Positions 1 through 10,492 of a DNA stretch of 64,000 nt are shown here, in pieces. The notes beneath the pieces are model-generated. The model was not told the origin of the DNA and did no database searches. It was given only the letters and a program-made list of their open reading frames with translations. Both the position numbers and the translations under genes were made by a program. The stretch comes from Acephala macrosclerotiorum (lineage: Eukaryota; Ascomycota; Leotiomycetes; Helotiales; Mollisiaceae): NCBI GenBank assembly GCA_014904845.1, contig MU119314.1:105079-169078 (forward strand), in the 5' to 3' direction. The stretch's first letter is position 1. Every line of letters begins with the position of its first letter.

Positions 1-979
1 GGGCTCGATTAGCGAGCAACCTCGACTCCGGGCATAAAATCACGGGAACTCTTCACAACAACCTCCTCTCCTCCATCTACAACCTCAACCTCAACAACAC
101 CACGCCTTTTCCATACTTCTACACCAACACTCATATTCTCTCCTCCCTCTTCTGGTATGTTTATGCCATTTGCAGACATTCTCCCATCCTATCACGTGCC
201 GCGCTCCATTTCACCCGAGATTCCGCGCATAAATTCACCACCGCGGGATCTTCTACTCCGCAACTCACCCCTCTCCACCACATCACAACCTGAACTACAC
301 TACACACTCTCTCCCACCGCAAGAAACTGAAGGAGATTCAGCTAATAAACACTTGAAGGCATCTCTCACTTCAACCGAGAATCTAGCTTTCAAATCCACC
401 GCCGCGCTCCGTAGCCTTACAATTTACACCGGTTGGCGAGGAGCGGAACTTGGGTTGTCACCTCGCTCACGTGTCGCGCTCCGATTTAGCCGAGATTTCA
501 GTATTCAAAATCCCGATCGCGCTCCGCAAGAATTCCTCCGCATCGCCACGACACCTCCTCCAGTACCAGACATTTTCCACCCCTTCCCCTAGGTCATCTC
601 CTCTCTCCTTGTCTGGTGCGCTTTCCGCGTCTGTTGACTTCATCACGTGTTGCGCCCCGATTTAACCGAGATCCCGACCTTTAAAATTCCCACCGCGCTC
701 CGCAACAATCCTCTCCACTACAACCTCATTCCACCACCTCCTCCACCACTCCACACAACACGTCTTCCTCTTTGGAGTGGTATGCTTTCGAAAGTCCACG
801 CGCATATCGCGTACAATATCCACCTCGAAATCAGCCGCAAATCCAAGGTCTCCCACTACAGCACAAGGTATGTTCTAGGATCACGTTCCGCGGCGCGCGC
901 TACCCCGCTCCGATTTCCATGCACGCCTACTAACCTCCACCACAGCACAACCGAAACCCAAACAACCCTTTCCTTTCCA
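1..979. repeat. Degenerate repeated block upstream of the Zn2Cys6 gene
   Basis: No convincing gene. A related block recurs at least three times: CACGTG at 193, 468 and 644 is followed each time by a CGC(G/C)CTCC(G/A)TTT core and then CCGAGAT. In the later copies this leads to an AT-rich step (TTCAAAAT, TTTAAAAT) and a CCGCGCTCCG or TCGCGCTCCG word; a weaker copy without the CACGTG lies near 378-410. Spacing is irregular (275 and 176 bp), so this is a diverged duplication, not a clean tandem array. The CACGTG words are palindromic E-box-type sites that bHLH factors could bind; that role is inference. Open frames across this stretch are short and compositionally poor. Confidence 0.5.
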
Positions 980-3196
980 ATGTCCACACCTCCTGCGATC
1001 GCCGCGCCTCCTAAAAACACCATGGATTCCTCTGTCGCCGAATCTTCTTCACACAAGCGCAAGAGAACCCCAAGTGCAGAAGACTCGGGTCGAGCATCCG
1101 CTCCACCTCCTGCACCGGCTCCCGCAATGCCCTCAATCGATTATCTTTCGAAGGCTAAGGCTAATCGTTTACACCTCATTGATGCCGACGCGGGTATGTT
1201 TGCTGGTGTGCTTTCCCAGCTGGAAGATTATGAAGGTATGTTTACATTTCCTATCATTTCTCAAGGATGTTCAGAACGAACCAAGGTCGACGCGTAGGTC
1301 GATAGCTGCCAAAATGTCCCACGATTATTTCAGTCGCTGTGCTAAGCGGAATGCTCCCGCGTCGATTTCAAACGAGAGCAACTGGACATAGCCGACATCG
1401 GGTAGTTCTTGAAGTCGAGCTATTCCGTGGCTGAAGTAGTAGCTTCCGTCAGTGGAATGTCGCGACATTGGAGAAGTTGAGTCGCTCTCGTCTAGTCAAA
1501 CATCAGTGTGCACCATTCCTTTATGTTCTAGAGTTTTCCTTATTATAACATGGGGATGCGTGGACTCAACATTCGATCGACCCAGTGTCGCAATGGACCC
1601 AACATCACAGTCGGCCTAATATTATAGTCGACCTAACATCACAGTCAACCTAATATCATAGTCGACCCAACATTACAGTCGGCACAATGTTAGTCAATCC
1701 ATGAGCCAATCGACCCAGTATTAACAATCTTCTTTATCAATTTCTACAACGCTTCATCTTTGTTTCTGATGGTCTTCTTATCGACCCTTGGACCGCTTGC
1801 TAACATGACATTCATAGGCGTCCTCCAACGCCGAGAATCTCTTGCAGGCAACCTCGGTGCGAACCTTCTTGCTCCTATGATGTTAAGAGGCCTCGAGAAG
1901 ACGTTTGACGCTCCTCCCAAAGTCATTACAGCTTCATTTGACGTCGAGCAATCGCCCATCACCTGGCTCGACGTCGTGACCTTCGCAAGTGCAAACCCCG
2001 ACCAGTTTGTCTTATCAGAGTCAGACGGTTCTGTGTCTTGCCGTTGCTGGATCAGAGGCGCTCGCATCGAAATCACCAAGGATGATCACCGTTTGATCAA
2101 GTCGGGATTACCCAAAAACTTGATACCCGTACAGCCACTCGCAGATGATGAGTCCGCTGAACTGGAGACCATTCACATCCTGGAGGCAAGACTTCAATCC
2201 TTAATTAAACAGTCTGATGGTGTTGCTGGCAAAGCCCGACAACTCAACTATCATCTCAAGGGTCGTAAGAATGCATTGGTAGCCAAAAAGGCTGACTCTC
2301 TGGGAAACGTCGATGTCGAGTCTAGAACCTACTCCCCTCAAGCTTTTCCAGCAGTCAATGCCAGATCATCTCAAGGCCCAAATGGTGAAGCCAACAAGCT
2401 TCAATCTGAGCTCCTCACCCATTACCGTTCTCTCGACGAACGCTCCTCTGCCTCCCATGATCGCCGTACCTCGTTGCCTCCAGGCCGCGACTCTCGTCCC
2501 AAGCCAGGTCGCATGTCCACCTCCGACGGCTTCAAGACCGACTCCCCCGACGTTCGACGCAACTCCCAACCAAATACTTCTTCAGAAGATGGTTCAGATC
2601 GTCGGGCTATCATGGCAGCCAGAATTGAGCGACTCAATAGAGGTGACCCCATCCAGCCAAAGTGTGACCGATGCCGCCGACTGAAGTTTGAGTGCACAAA
2701 GCACCTAACTGCGTGCCAAGCCTGTACGAAAAAGCATGCCAAGTGCTCGTGGAGAGATGTTACCGACGAGGAACTTGAGACGGGCCCCCACGCTTCGATG
2801 GTCGCTCCTCCACCCTCACAAAGACCCACCGCCTCTGCTGGCAATGGTTATCTCCCAGCCGAAGTCACCTCTCAACCTCGTGCTACCTCATCAATCAACA
2901 GCTACAACTCAGCGGAGAACACTTCCCGACTCCCAACCACCTCTGCAGAAGAAGCCGATTTCGTTCCCCAAGCATCCATGAGTGCCTCTCGGCACCCATC
3001 TTCTGCCCACACCCATTTCAGCTCTGCGGATTCATCTCTCTTCGCTCAATCAGGTCCTCGTACTGCGGCACCACGCCAACCCATCTTGTCAGTTAATAAT
3101 GGTGAGATGATGGATGGTATTGAACTAACATTTCGCAGGAACGATCGCTGGAAGAAGCTGCAAGACTTGCAAGCGGAGATGGAAACAGATGAGTAA
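980..3196 (+). CDS. Zn(2)-Cys(6) binuclear cluster protein, putative transcription factor
   Basis: Two exons, 980-1235 and 1818-3196, give 544 residues. The 582 bp intron runs from GTATGT to TTCATAG with a GCTAAC branch point, and splicing keeps the frame exactly. Cysteines at about residues 368-395 follow C-x2-C-x6-C-x6-C-x2-C-x6-C, the GAL4-type zinc cluster that binds DNA in fungal regulators. The cluster lies in the last third; in most family members it is near the N-terminus. It is preceded by a Ser/Pro/Arg-rich segment and followed by a Ser/Thr/Pro-rich tail. The first ~230 residues form a more structured, unrecognised domain. No fungal-specific middle homology region is seen. A possible extra intron at 3102-3138 (37 bp, CTAAC present) would change the last residues; I left it unspliced because the unspliced end looks more natural. 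Nuclear role is inferred. Confidence 0.8.
1561..1728. repeat. 17-bp minisatellite inside the Zn2Cys6 gene intron
   Basis: Consecutive 17 bp units can be laid out from 1577 (1577-1593, 1594-1610, 1611-1627, 1628-1644, 1645-1661, 1662-1678), with degenerate units on both sides. The consensus is close to TCGACCTAACATCACAG. Most units end in CAG or TAG, so the array offers a ladder of potential 3' splice sites, and several contain CCTAA, which resembles a branch point. Confidence 0.8.
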
Positions 3197-3392
3197 GTTG
3201 ACGGATATCACGAAGGTCTCACGTATGATTGTCAATGGAAATACCTCGCTAGCAAACGAAATTGCTGGGGGCTCATTAGTTGACGGTATTGACGAAGGTT
3301 TCATGGAAGGAACTTGACAGAAAATACTTCCTGGCAGACAGATATGCTGGGACATCATGAGTTGATGTATTTTCACGAGGCCCCTTCACGAT
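3196..3392. repeat. 82-bp imperfect tandem repeat at the gene's 3' end
   Basis: Copies begin at 3196, 3278 and 3360, exactly 82 bp apart, each opening with AGTTGA(C/T)G and followed by a CACGA(A/G)G-like word. The third copy is partial. The array starts at the stop codon of the preceding gene (TAA 3194-3196), so it forms the proximal 3' UTR. Confidence 0.7.
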
Positions 3393-4057
3393 ATATGACT
3401 GTACGATTAGCTTTTACTTCAGCGTTGATTTCTTCGCATTCGTCAACCAGATGAGATGCCTTCTGCGCTTCTAGATGAGTCTAGATAGTTGCCTGCGTTG
3501 CCTTCAGGGAAAAAAGCATGCTTTGATCTTCACCTCGCTTCTTGCCATCTGCTGATGCCGCGATACATGTGCAGTGCAGTCTGTCTCGCAAGGTGAATTG
3601 GCGACTCTACCTCGAGCATCGTACAGTGTTCTCAATTTCCCTTCAAGGCTAGGACATTGTCATGCCACTTTCCTTGAGCAACGAATTCCGTTGCAAGGTT
3701 GTAGCGTTAAACTAAATGCAGCCTCGGTCCACCCCGCCTTCGTGAATGCTCTCCCCAGGCTGGTATGCTCAAAAAGCTACTCCGGAACTCGATTCCGTAA
3801 TTCAAAGTCACTCAATTGGGTCTCCTCCCTCGGTTCTCGGTATGTATAGATGAATTTCCATAGTGTTAGGTGATCTGATCTAGTACCGAACAGCCTGTTC
3901 GCGAGCATATAATTAGTTTAGATTAAAGTTGCATCGCTCGCGAAAGTTTTTTGAACATCAGCCACTACCTGGCTTACGCCCTCCGCATTCATGTTTATAC
4001 GTTCAGTGCCCACATTCTTTGAATCAAGATGCACATATTCACGTTTTAGATTTCAAG
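3393..4057. other. Intergenic region, no gene seen
   Basis: Only short open frames without homology-like composition. It should contain the promoter of the following secreted-protein gene. Nothing else supported. Confidence 0.6.
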
Positions 4058-4935
4058 ATGGCGATCAAAAGCCTCAAGATCATCTTCCTGTTCCTGGCAG
4101 CAACACATCTCTCGGGCCAAAGCCACTCAACCTCTTCTCCACCACTTCCCCTGAAACCATCACGAGGCTTACATTACAACCGCTAATAACCTCTTTCCCA
4201 GCCTTAACGCAAACACCCTTCACCTCATCCACCTCCACCTCTCCCCCTTCGTTCGCAACCCAAACCTCTCCCTCCGGTCGAAAGATCTACTACAAAACCC
4301 CCCTTTCCGGCTGCAACATCGAAAGTTCTCCGTCTCCAAGTCTCACAGATAGGATTTTCAAGTCAGTCCAGAATACGACAGCAGGTGTATTTGGTTGCCA
4401 GAGTCAATGCCGATTCACAACAGCATGTCAATCTTATTCTTTCAATACTTCCTCTTCAAGCTCAAATTGTCTGATGTACATGGTGGATACAAGTGGTGTA
4501 ATAAAAAGAAAGGAGGGAGAGAAGGGGAGCGAGGTGTACTTTTCGATGAAGTTCCCGGGGGATGAGAGTGATTTCTGCTACGATGATATACCGATTACCC
4601 CCGCTTCAGAAAAATCATGGCTGCATCCTTATCCTGCGAAAAGAGCGAGGGTGACGGGAGTTTTGGTGCCAAGACCGACGGCGGGGTTGTATATCAAAAA
4701 CGCTACTGATTGCAATATCCTAGGCTCACTTGGAGCTGGGGCGAGGAGTGTTGATTTTAGTACTGTTCCGATGACACAGAATTCTATCATTGATTGTCAG
4801 GCTCTTTGTCTGCGGACGAGTAGCTGCTTTTCTTATTCTTGGCAGACGACGGGTGATGCAGAGTGTAAGTGTACACTGTACAGTATGTGGATGGGGAAGA
4901 CCGCTTTCCCTTCTGGCGACTGCCATCATCCATGA
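4058..4935 (+). CDS. Putative secreted Cys-rich (PAN/apple-like) protein, frame break after signal peptide
   Basis: The ATG at 4058 opens a good signal peptide (basic start, then IIFLFLAATHLSG), but that frame closes at 4186. The rest of the protein lies in the +1-shifted frame, open from 3991 to 4935. It has a Ser/Thr/Pro linker and two Cys-rich modules with spacing such as C-x3-C-x5-C and C-x3-C-x5-C-x9-C, reminiscent of PAN/apple folds that bind carbohydrate or protein outside the cell. I see no GT donor that would join the two frames. So either there is a real frameshift, a sequencing error, or the product starts at the ATG at 3991 without a signal peptide. Family assignment is tentative; the Cys pattern is what is seen, secretion is inferred. 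Confidence 0.5.
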
Positions 4936-5180
4936 AGTTATCACCACATGAAAGCTAGAGGTCTAGCTCGCAGACATTTTGATCGTAGTTGAGTCAATCG
5001 AGAGTGTTCTTGGATTTGGTTAATGAAGGAAGCTTCTTTGTTCAACCCATGCTCGGCCATCCGCAAAACAAGGATCCCACCTCCGCTTTGTCTCCACCCC
5101 GCAATCAATCCCCCTCCCTCTCGCCAACCACCCTTCTCCAACATCGCCTCAAAATCCAGTCATCTCCTCTAGCGCCTACC

Positions 5181-5441
5181 ATGTGCAACAAAGTCCCCCA
5201 AACCTGGCAAAACTGCCCTTGCATCGATCTTCGCTGGTACAGAATCGAATACTGCGACCGAGCTCGCACAGCAGGCATTTTATGCTTGTTCTTTGTTCTC
5301 GACATGATTGGTGATCTTCCGACTGATGGGATGTGTAAAGAATGTCTTATCAGGCCAAAGACGAGGAGAGGAGGCTTAGCGAGGGGTAGGGGGGCGGAGG
5401 GGATAAGTGGGAGGGTGGGATTGGGCGGCGGTCAGGAGTGA
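5181..5441 (+). CDS. Small Cys-rich conserved fungal protein
   Basis: 86 residues from the ATG at 5181. This start is chosen because the in-frame sequence upstream is low-complexity. Cysteines at about positions 2, 12, 14, 24, 34, 52 and 55 include a C-x-C and a C-x2-C pair, a pattern seen in small fungal proteins beginning MCN-K and suggesting a zinc site. The tail is Gly/Arg-rich. No signal peptide is present. Function unknown. Confidence 0.55.
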   Translation: MCNKVPQTWQNCPCIDLRWYRIEYCDRARTAGILCLFFVLDMIGDLPTDGMCKECLIRPKTRRGGLARGRGAEGISGRVGLGGGQE

Positions 5442-6428
5442 GGGAAATGAAGACGTGCGAGAAACGAAGTCTTTCAAGCGTGCGAATACGCTCTTGTCCT
5501 GAATAAAAGGGACCGTGTGAGAGTCTCAATCAGAATTTAATTAGATGAATGGTCACGACTCGGCCGCTACCACGTCCAAGTAGATGCCGCAACAACAGCG
5601 AGAACTCCAGAATCTGTGTTTCTACATTCTCATGGCCCCAATGACTACGGAAAGCAAGGTGCTGCAAGCAAGGGCAAGTTTCTTCTCAATGACTTCAGAG
5701 AATAGACATTTCCAATGAAATTGAACAACAGGGCGTTTATGATTCACAAATCTTGCATTCAGAAGAATGCCAAGAGAAAATCAACAATCTCCAACTCGAA
5801 CGCCAACAGCACCCCATCAAACAGGGCATCAGCACAACCAAGTTCCTAAAATATCCAAGAATCCAATACTTTATTCCTCATCCAGTCACTGCTCTTCATC
5901 AGTTCCTTCAATATGTGTCGAGGTATCACAATACAATACACACTCTGCGGCCACACATTCTGGACAGCCTTTGACTCTAGCGAATGTATATACCAGAAGG
6001 CTACTTTGATACCGCGTTGGCATTGTCTATTCCTAGTTGCTGCCAACAACAACAAGTAATATGGAAGATGTGAAGAGTGTAGGATCGAGCATAGAAAACA
6101 GTATAAGGCGGAATACCAAAGGGAGAACCTTTGGTATGAGAGGCCGGGCCTGAGTAAGCCCCCCTGAGAAGCTTGGGTCTTGAGTTATGGAGGATATCGT
6201 TCTTTTTAAGGAGGAAATGAAAGACTGTTATGGAAGTTGGTGCCTTTAGGAGGGTTCCTAGCTCCCCGGCCTCGCTTAATTTACCCTGCTCCCTTTTCCA
6301 TTAGTTCAATGCGGCAATGCATTTTGTGACTTCCACATTCAGGAAAATGAAAGTAAATAATAGAATGGACTGCAAACGAAGCTCTTCTGTAGTCTATTTC
6401 ACTTTTACCTCTTGATCCGATTCACACT
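5442..6428. other. Intergenic region, no gene seen
   Basis: About 1 kb between convergent genes. Open frames are under 85 codons, overlap in several frames and resemble no family. Holds the 3' ends of the flanking genes. Confidence 0.6.
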
Positions 6429-7343
6429 CTAAGCACCAAGTCCCTTTCCACCATTAAAAGGCAGCACAGGCAACCAAGAAGTCTGCAACGCTTTCTTCTC
6501 CAAAATCTCGTCCTTATGCTGCTCCAACTCCTCCACGTCCCAGTTAACACTTACCATACTACCCTTCAAGAAGTCTGCTCGCGGCTGCGCAAGATACAGT
6601 GCCAGCATTCCCGTAAGCTCAACATGATCCTTCGCAAACGGTCGGAAGAAATCGCTAACCATACCCGTCAACACGATTCCAGGCATAGAAGTGAAAACTC
6701 GAAGTGAAGGATACTCGAGCTGGAGGTGCTCATTCAATCGTTGTTCTGCGAGTTTGGCGATGTTGTAGGATGAGCCGCCGGCCCCGGTGAAGCCTGCTCG
6801 GCCTGAGGAAACGGTCAGGATAGTTCCTGTGGGCTCCTTTGGGTTGGGTTGCGATTGGATCCATTGGTATGTCATGTTGTATCCTCCCTTGAGATTGATC
6901 TCGAAAGTCTTCCACCAGTCGTCAGCGGGGGTCTCGCCGATGAGTCTATCTTCCAGACAGCCGGCATTGTTGAGCAGGAAGTCGACTGGTCGACCAAACG
7001 TCTTTTGGATCTGGGAGAAGAGGCTAGCAACCTCAGAGTTAGAAGTAATGTCCGCTTTGACGGCTAGAACTTTGGTTTTGGGGTACGAAGACTTGAGTTC
7101 GTTGGCTACTTTCTCGAGCGCTGGGAGACCGCGGGCTGTGATGATGATGCCCTCTGCGCCGGCTTGGGCCCAGACTTTTGCTGCTGCTGCGCCAATTCCT
7201 GAACTTCCACCTGTGATGAGGATGATCTTTCCTGCTTGAGAGTTGGCGGGGTTGGTTGGGAGGATTGCTTCGTAGGGATCGCGACGAGGGGTTTTGGTTG
7301 CCATGAATGGCGTGGTGAATTGATTTGGGTCGATGGAAGACAT
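6429..7343 (-). CDS. Short-chain dehydrogenase/reductase
   Basis: Complete, intronless, 304 residues. It shows the classical SDR plan: TGGSSGIG cofactor loop at 44-51, an acidic-plus-helix region after strand 3, NNAG at 125-128, and the catalytic Ser180 with Y193-x3-K197. A ~35-residue N-terminal extension precedes the Rossmann fold. An Arg after the second strand (TARG, 69-72) would favour NADP(H), which is inference. Expected reaction is reversible oxidation of an alcohol or reduction of a ketone; substrate cannot be read. No other biosynthetic gene lies next to it. The nearest upstream genomic feature is the MITE cluster about 500 bp beyond the start codon. Confidence 0.9.
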   Translation of the reverse strand: MSSIDPNQFTTPFMATKTPRRDPYEAILPTNPANSQAGKIILITGGSSGIGAAAAKVWAQAGAEGIIITARGLPALEKVANELKSSYPKTKVLAVKADITSNSEVASLFSQIQKTFGRPVDFLLNNAGCLEDRLIGETPADDWWKTFEINLKGGYNMTYQWIQSQPNPKEPTGTILTVSSGRAGFTGAGGSSYNIAKLAEQRLNEHLQLEYPSLRVFTSMPGIVLTGMVSDFFRPFAKDHVELTGMLALYLAQPRADFLKGSMVSVNWDVEELEQHKDEILEKKALQTSWLPVLPFNGGKGLGA

Positions 7344-7858
7344 GTTGGTGTGGCTGAGGAATAGATACTACTTGGAAGAAGGACGTGTTCAACGTTGACC
7401 TTAGGTTTTGCAGAGTGAGAAGATGATTGAGCGCAGCTGACAAGATATGGAACTGAAAAGATGATTGGTTGAATGATGAGAAGTATGAGAGATTATGGAA
7501 GAACGAGGGATGGCTCAATATATAGATTATGAGCCTGGTTTATAGTTGCGAAACGCCTCGCAACACAATATAAGGGTGCAAGTACAGTCAATCTTGCAGA
7601 AAGCATCCTGTCATCAGCCGAGCTCGGATTATGCCTTGCTTTCTAAGCTGATCGCATTGGTCAGCGACTGCGGACTTCAGGGTTTTCCGATGCAAGGGCA
7701 GTCGAGATTGTCCCTTTTGAGCCTAGGTCCCATTCTCTGTTTCGATGTAACTGGATATAAGTCAGTATGCATCAACTCTAATCAGACGTAGTGGGTCGAG
7801 GTTGAAGGACGACTGGGAGGGTGCAGATCACGTGCGTGTCAATTCCGCCAATAGGCAC

Positions 7859-8013
7859 AGACCTACAGGCCCCATTAAAGTTAATGAGCACTGACCAGTG
7901 TTTAACTAGATAAGTAAAACACCGCGATCTCGAACAGGTGATTGGTCTTGCCACCCCTTGGAGACGCGGCCACAATCACCTCAGAATTAACATTTAAAAG
8001 GCCCTGTGAGTAG
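7859..8013 (-). mobile_element. MITE copy A (about 155 bp)
   Basis: Reverse-orientation relative of copy B. Its right end is GGCCCTGTGAGTAG followed by TA (8014-8015); its left end ACCTACAGGCC is diverged and no longer shows TA. The body matches the reverse complement of copy B closely, including the words TCTAGTTAAA and GGTGATTG. Too short to encode a transposase. Confidence 0.7.
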
Positions 8014-8092
8014 TAGTTGTAGGTAACAGGACATTCTCTCATGTTAAGCTTAAGAGGTTGTAGTATTGAGGCTTGCTGTTGATTGATGTTTA

Positions 8093-8415
8093 CTACCTAC
8101 AGGTTGTTTTAAATGTTAATCGTGAGGTGATTGTGGCCGTGTTGCCAAGGGGTGGTAAGACCAATCATCTCTCCACGATTCACGGTATTTTGCTATATCT
8201 AGTTAAATACTGGCCTGTGCTTACTACGTACAGGCCCTTTTAATTGTTAAAACGTCGCCACCCAGATTACCCAATTACAGGCCAAAAAAAGAAGATCTGG
8301 ACAGGTGATTGGGCAGACCACTCGGAATTTCGACTGGATTTGGACGTATTTTCTCTCGCTTAGCAATTAAAAGGCCCTGTAGGTAGTATTAACATTTATT
8401 ATGGCCTGTAGAGAG
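8093..8415 (+). mobile_element. MITE copy B, interrupted by copy C
   Basis: Starts CTACCTACAGG after TA (8091-8092) and ends CCTGTAGAGAG before TA (8416-8417). Without the nested copy C it is about 158 bp, the same size as copies A and C. TA flanks and ~20-30 bp terminal inverted repeats fit Tc1/mariner-type mobilisation; the autonomous partner is not in this window. Confidence 0.75.
8224..8386. mobile_element. MITE copy C (163 bp) nested in copy B with TA duplication
   Basis: Terminal inverted repeats CTACGTACAGGCCC...GGCCCTGTAGGTAG continue inward as TTTTAATTG(T/C)TAA. TA at 8222-8223 and TA at 8387-8388 flank it. Sequence outside those TAs joins into an uninterrupted copy B when compared with copy A, which shows insertion at a single TA. 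Confidence 0.8.
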
Positions 8416-8936
8416 TACGTTCCAGCCCGCCAGCCCTAGATATCATGCAGTACGGTGGTCGAAGAAATCTAAGCATGCATTTCCGCCGACGTGACGCGCT
8501 CCTCACTTCCTCCATCTCCAACTTTAATTTCGAGAAACTCGACTCGTACGCTGGAATACTCTCAGAACCGTCTGCAACTTCGTCTCTGATGGCTACATAT
8601 TGAATTACCCGAAGAATGATCGTCTGCTTCCTCTACCAGACCTTGAACATTTGCTTCACCTCATGCTACTTTGGTCATCTTCTTTTCAACTCCAACTTCG
8701 TCTTGTTCCCTTCTGCAAGCATCTTTAAAGTCTCCCCATCTTAAACGATGATCGATTGGTATAGCAGATTCAGCAGTGTTGCCCTTGACAGCGTGTCGTG
8801 GCTGAGCATGCAGCCATGTCACCACACGCAGCCTTACAGAACTTCTCTCAAATCTGATCTCTCTTATTATCAAAATTCTGGATTGTCATCACTTTTTTGA
8901 ACCTCCCCATAAGCATCGCGTGAGCCTTCTTTTCCA

Positions 8937-10492
8937 ATGTCGTTTGGCTGGTCCGCGGGCGACATCGTCGCGGCATTGAAGTTGCCGCATCAGATTAGCA
9001 GCGCGGTTAAGGAGTCGGGCGGAGCCTCGTCTGACTTCTAAGATACACTTTCATTCCTCCAAACGCTCTCGCGTACTTTGCAACATCTGAATGCAGTCCA
9101 GGCTGCACATTTAGACTCAGATATCGCCGTCCATCTGCGAGGACAAAGTGACCACATTCGCGTACCGTTGAAGGGCTACCTTGACGACGTTGGACGAAGA
9201 TTTAGCCCTGCGCTCGGTGGGAGTAGCCAAGGGAAAAGGGTATTTGCTGCTCCACGGATGATACAATGGACTCTTTCAGACTCGAAGAGGACTAAGGTGC
9301 TACAAGAACGGATAGCTGTTCCTATGACTGCTGTTGGTTTACTGCTCGGTCAACAGATCATGTGGGTGTCTAATGTAGAGTTCCATGTAATATATTGGTA
9401 CTGATACTTCCCCAAGGCAAACAACTCTGGCAATGCCTGAGAATATTCAAGATCGAATTTCTCACCTCATTGATACAGTCGTCGAAACTCAGATAATACC
9501 TTCGGCGAGACTCATTGAGGGTAAAATTGCGAATCTGTCGATGGTTTAGGCATCTTCTGCCGACATTATTTCACAAAATCTGCTAGAGGTAGGAAGAAGC
9601 ACTGCAGGAGCGATACATAAAAAGGCCCTCGAGGGACGGGAGGCTATTGCAAGGATGGAAAGTCATCTCGAACGAATCCTTACGTCGCAAGGAGCATCTG
9701 CCAAGACGGACTTAGAGACGAACACCAGTCTTCACGCAAAGCTCGAGCGCACACCAATCGCTCAGTCGACACCCACTGACACCATTGTTCGATGCACACA
9801 ACGAGTAGGCCAAGAGAGTGGAAAAGCCATTCGGCTGCACGCTCTCGAGACTCGAGCCCAGTCGTCAAGTCTTCATAGCAAGTTAGACGAGATTGGTTCG
9901 ATTCGCACCCTACAAGATTCATTGCAGCCGCTTTCCGCGTCAAGGCTTAGTATATCTTCGGATTTGCCTAAGACTGAGGTTGAACGAGCTATTCAAGACA
10001 TCCTTGATAGCATGTATTTGCTGCTATCAAGTCTCCAGAATTTGGTTCGCGTACTTGTGTAAGCCTCGGTTCTCTGCACATGATTCGTAGTTTCGTACTG
10101 GCAATAGCGGGATGTTGCTAGCACCGTACCTGGTTTCCTTCTCTCGGATCAAAATCCCAGGCTTCCTACAGTATGGTGACTATTTCGTGTTTGAAGATGC
10201 AATTGGTCGAATCAAACGGCTCCCCTGTGCGCAGTTTCAGCATTGGCATGTAAGTAGTTCGTTCCATTTGATACTGTGCAAACAGTCATTGACACGATTG
10301 CAGATGTTTCACGGTTTCCTCATTGATAGTTTTCAAGATGCCCCTAGTCTATCGTTTGTTCTTAATGAGAGATTCCGAGTCATGAATCAGTACAATGACT
10401 TCCCCATCGCCCGGGAAAGTTGGCGAGCTGTCATCCAACCTAAGTCTAAGTTTACAATGGCAATTATCTTGGACAGCGATGTTGTCATTTAA
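8937..10492 (+). pseudogene. Broken gene for a fungal NLR-type N-domain plus ubiquitin-like domain protein
   Basis: From the ATG at 8937 the frame reads MSFGWSAGDIVAAL..., a start common in large fungal families whose C-terminus is a ubiquitin-like domain. An in-frame TAA at 9039-9041 interrupts the first helix block where relatives have Gln. The next part resumes around 9430 after an intron-like gap and has a TAG at 9547-9549. The coding trace then runs to 10062. The ubiquitin-like part follows from about 10112, with FEDA(I)GRIKRLPC, a 54 bp intron at 10250-10303 and a FRVMNQYND block, ending at 10492. Both stops are one C-to-T step from Gln codons, in CA context. The exon junction near 10063-10111 is also unclear. 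Reads as a RIP-damaged or decayed gene; a functional truncated product is unlikely. Confidence 0.7.

Larger units (their letters stand above)
7344..8936. other. Intergenic region carrying the MITE cluster
   Basis: Apart from the three MITE copies I see no gene. The first ~170 bp serve as SDR promoter and leader. Confidence 0.55.

Noticed and set aside
1561..1728. Regular repeats as a CRISPR array
   Set aside because: 17 bp head-to-tail units without spacers in a eukaryotic intron; a minisatellite.
6429..7343. SDR as part of a secondary-metabolite cluster
   Set aside because: No synthase, transporter or tailoring enzyme lies nearby; the P450, AKR and dioxygenase are tens of kilobases away and not adjacent to each other.
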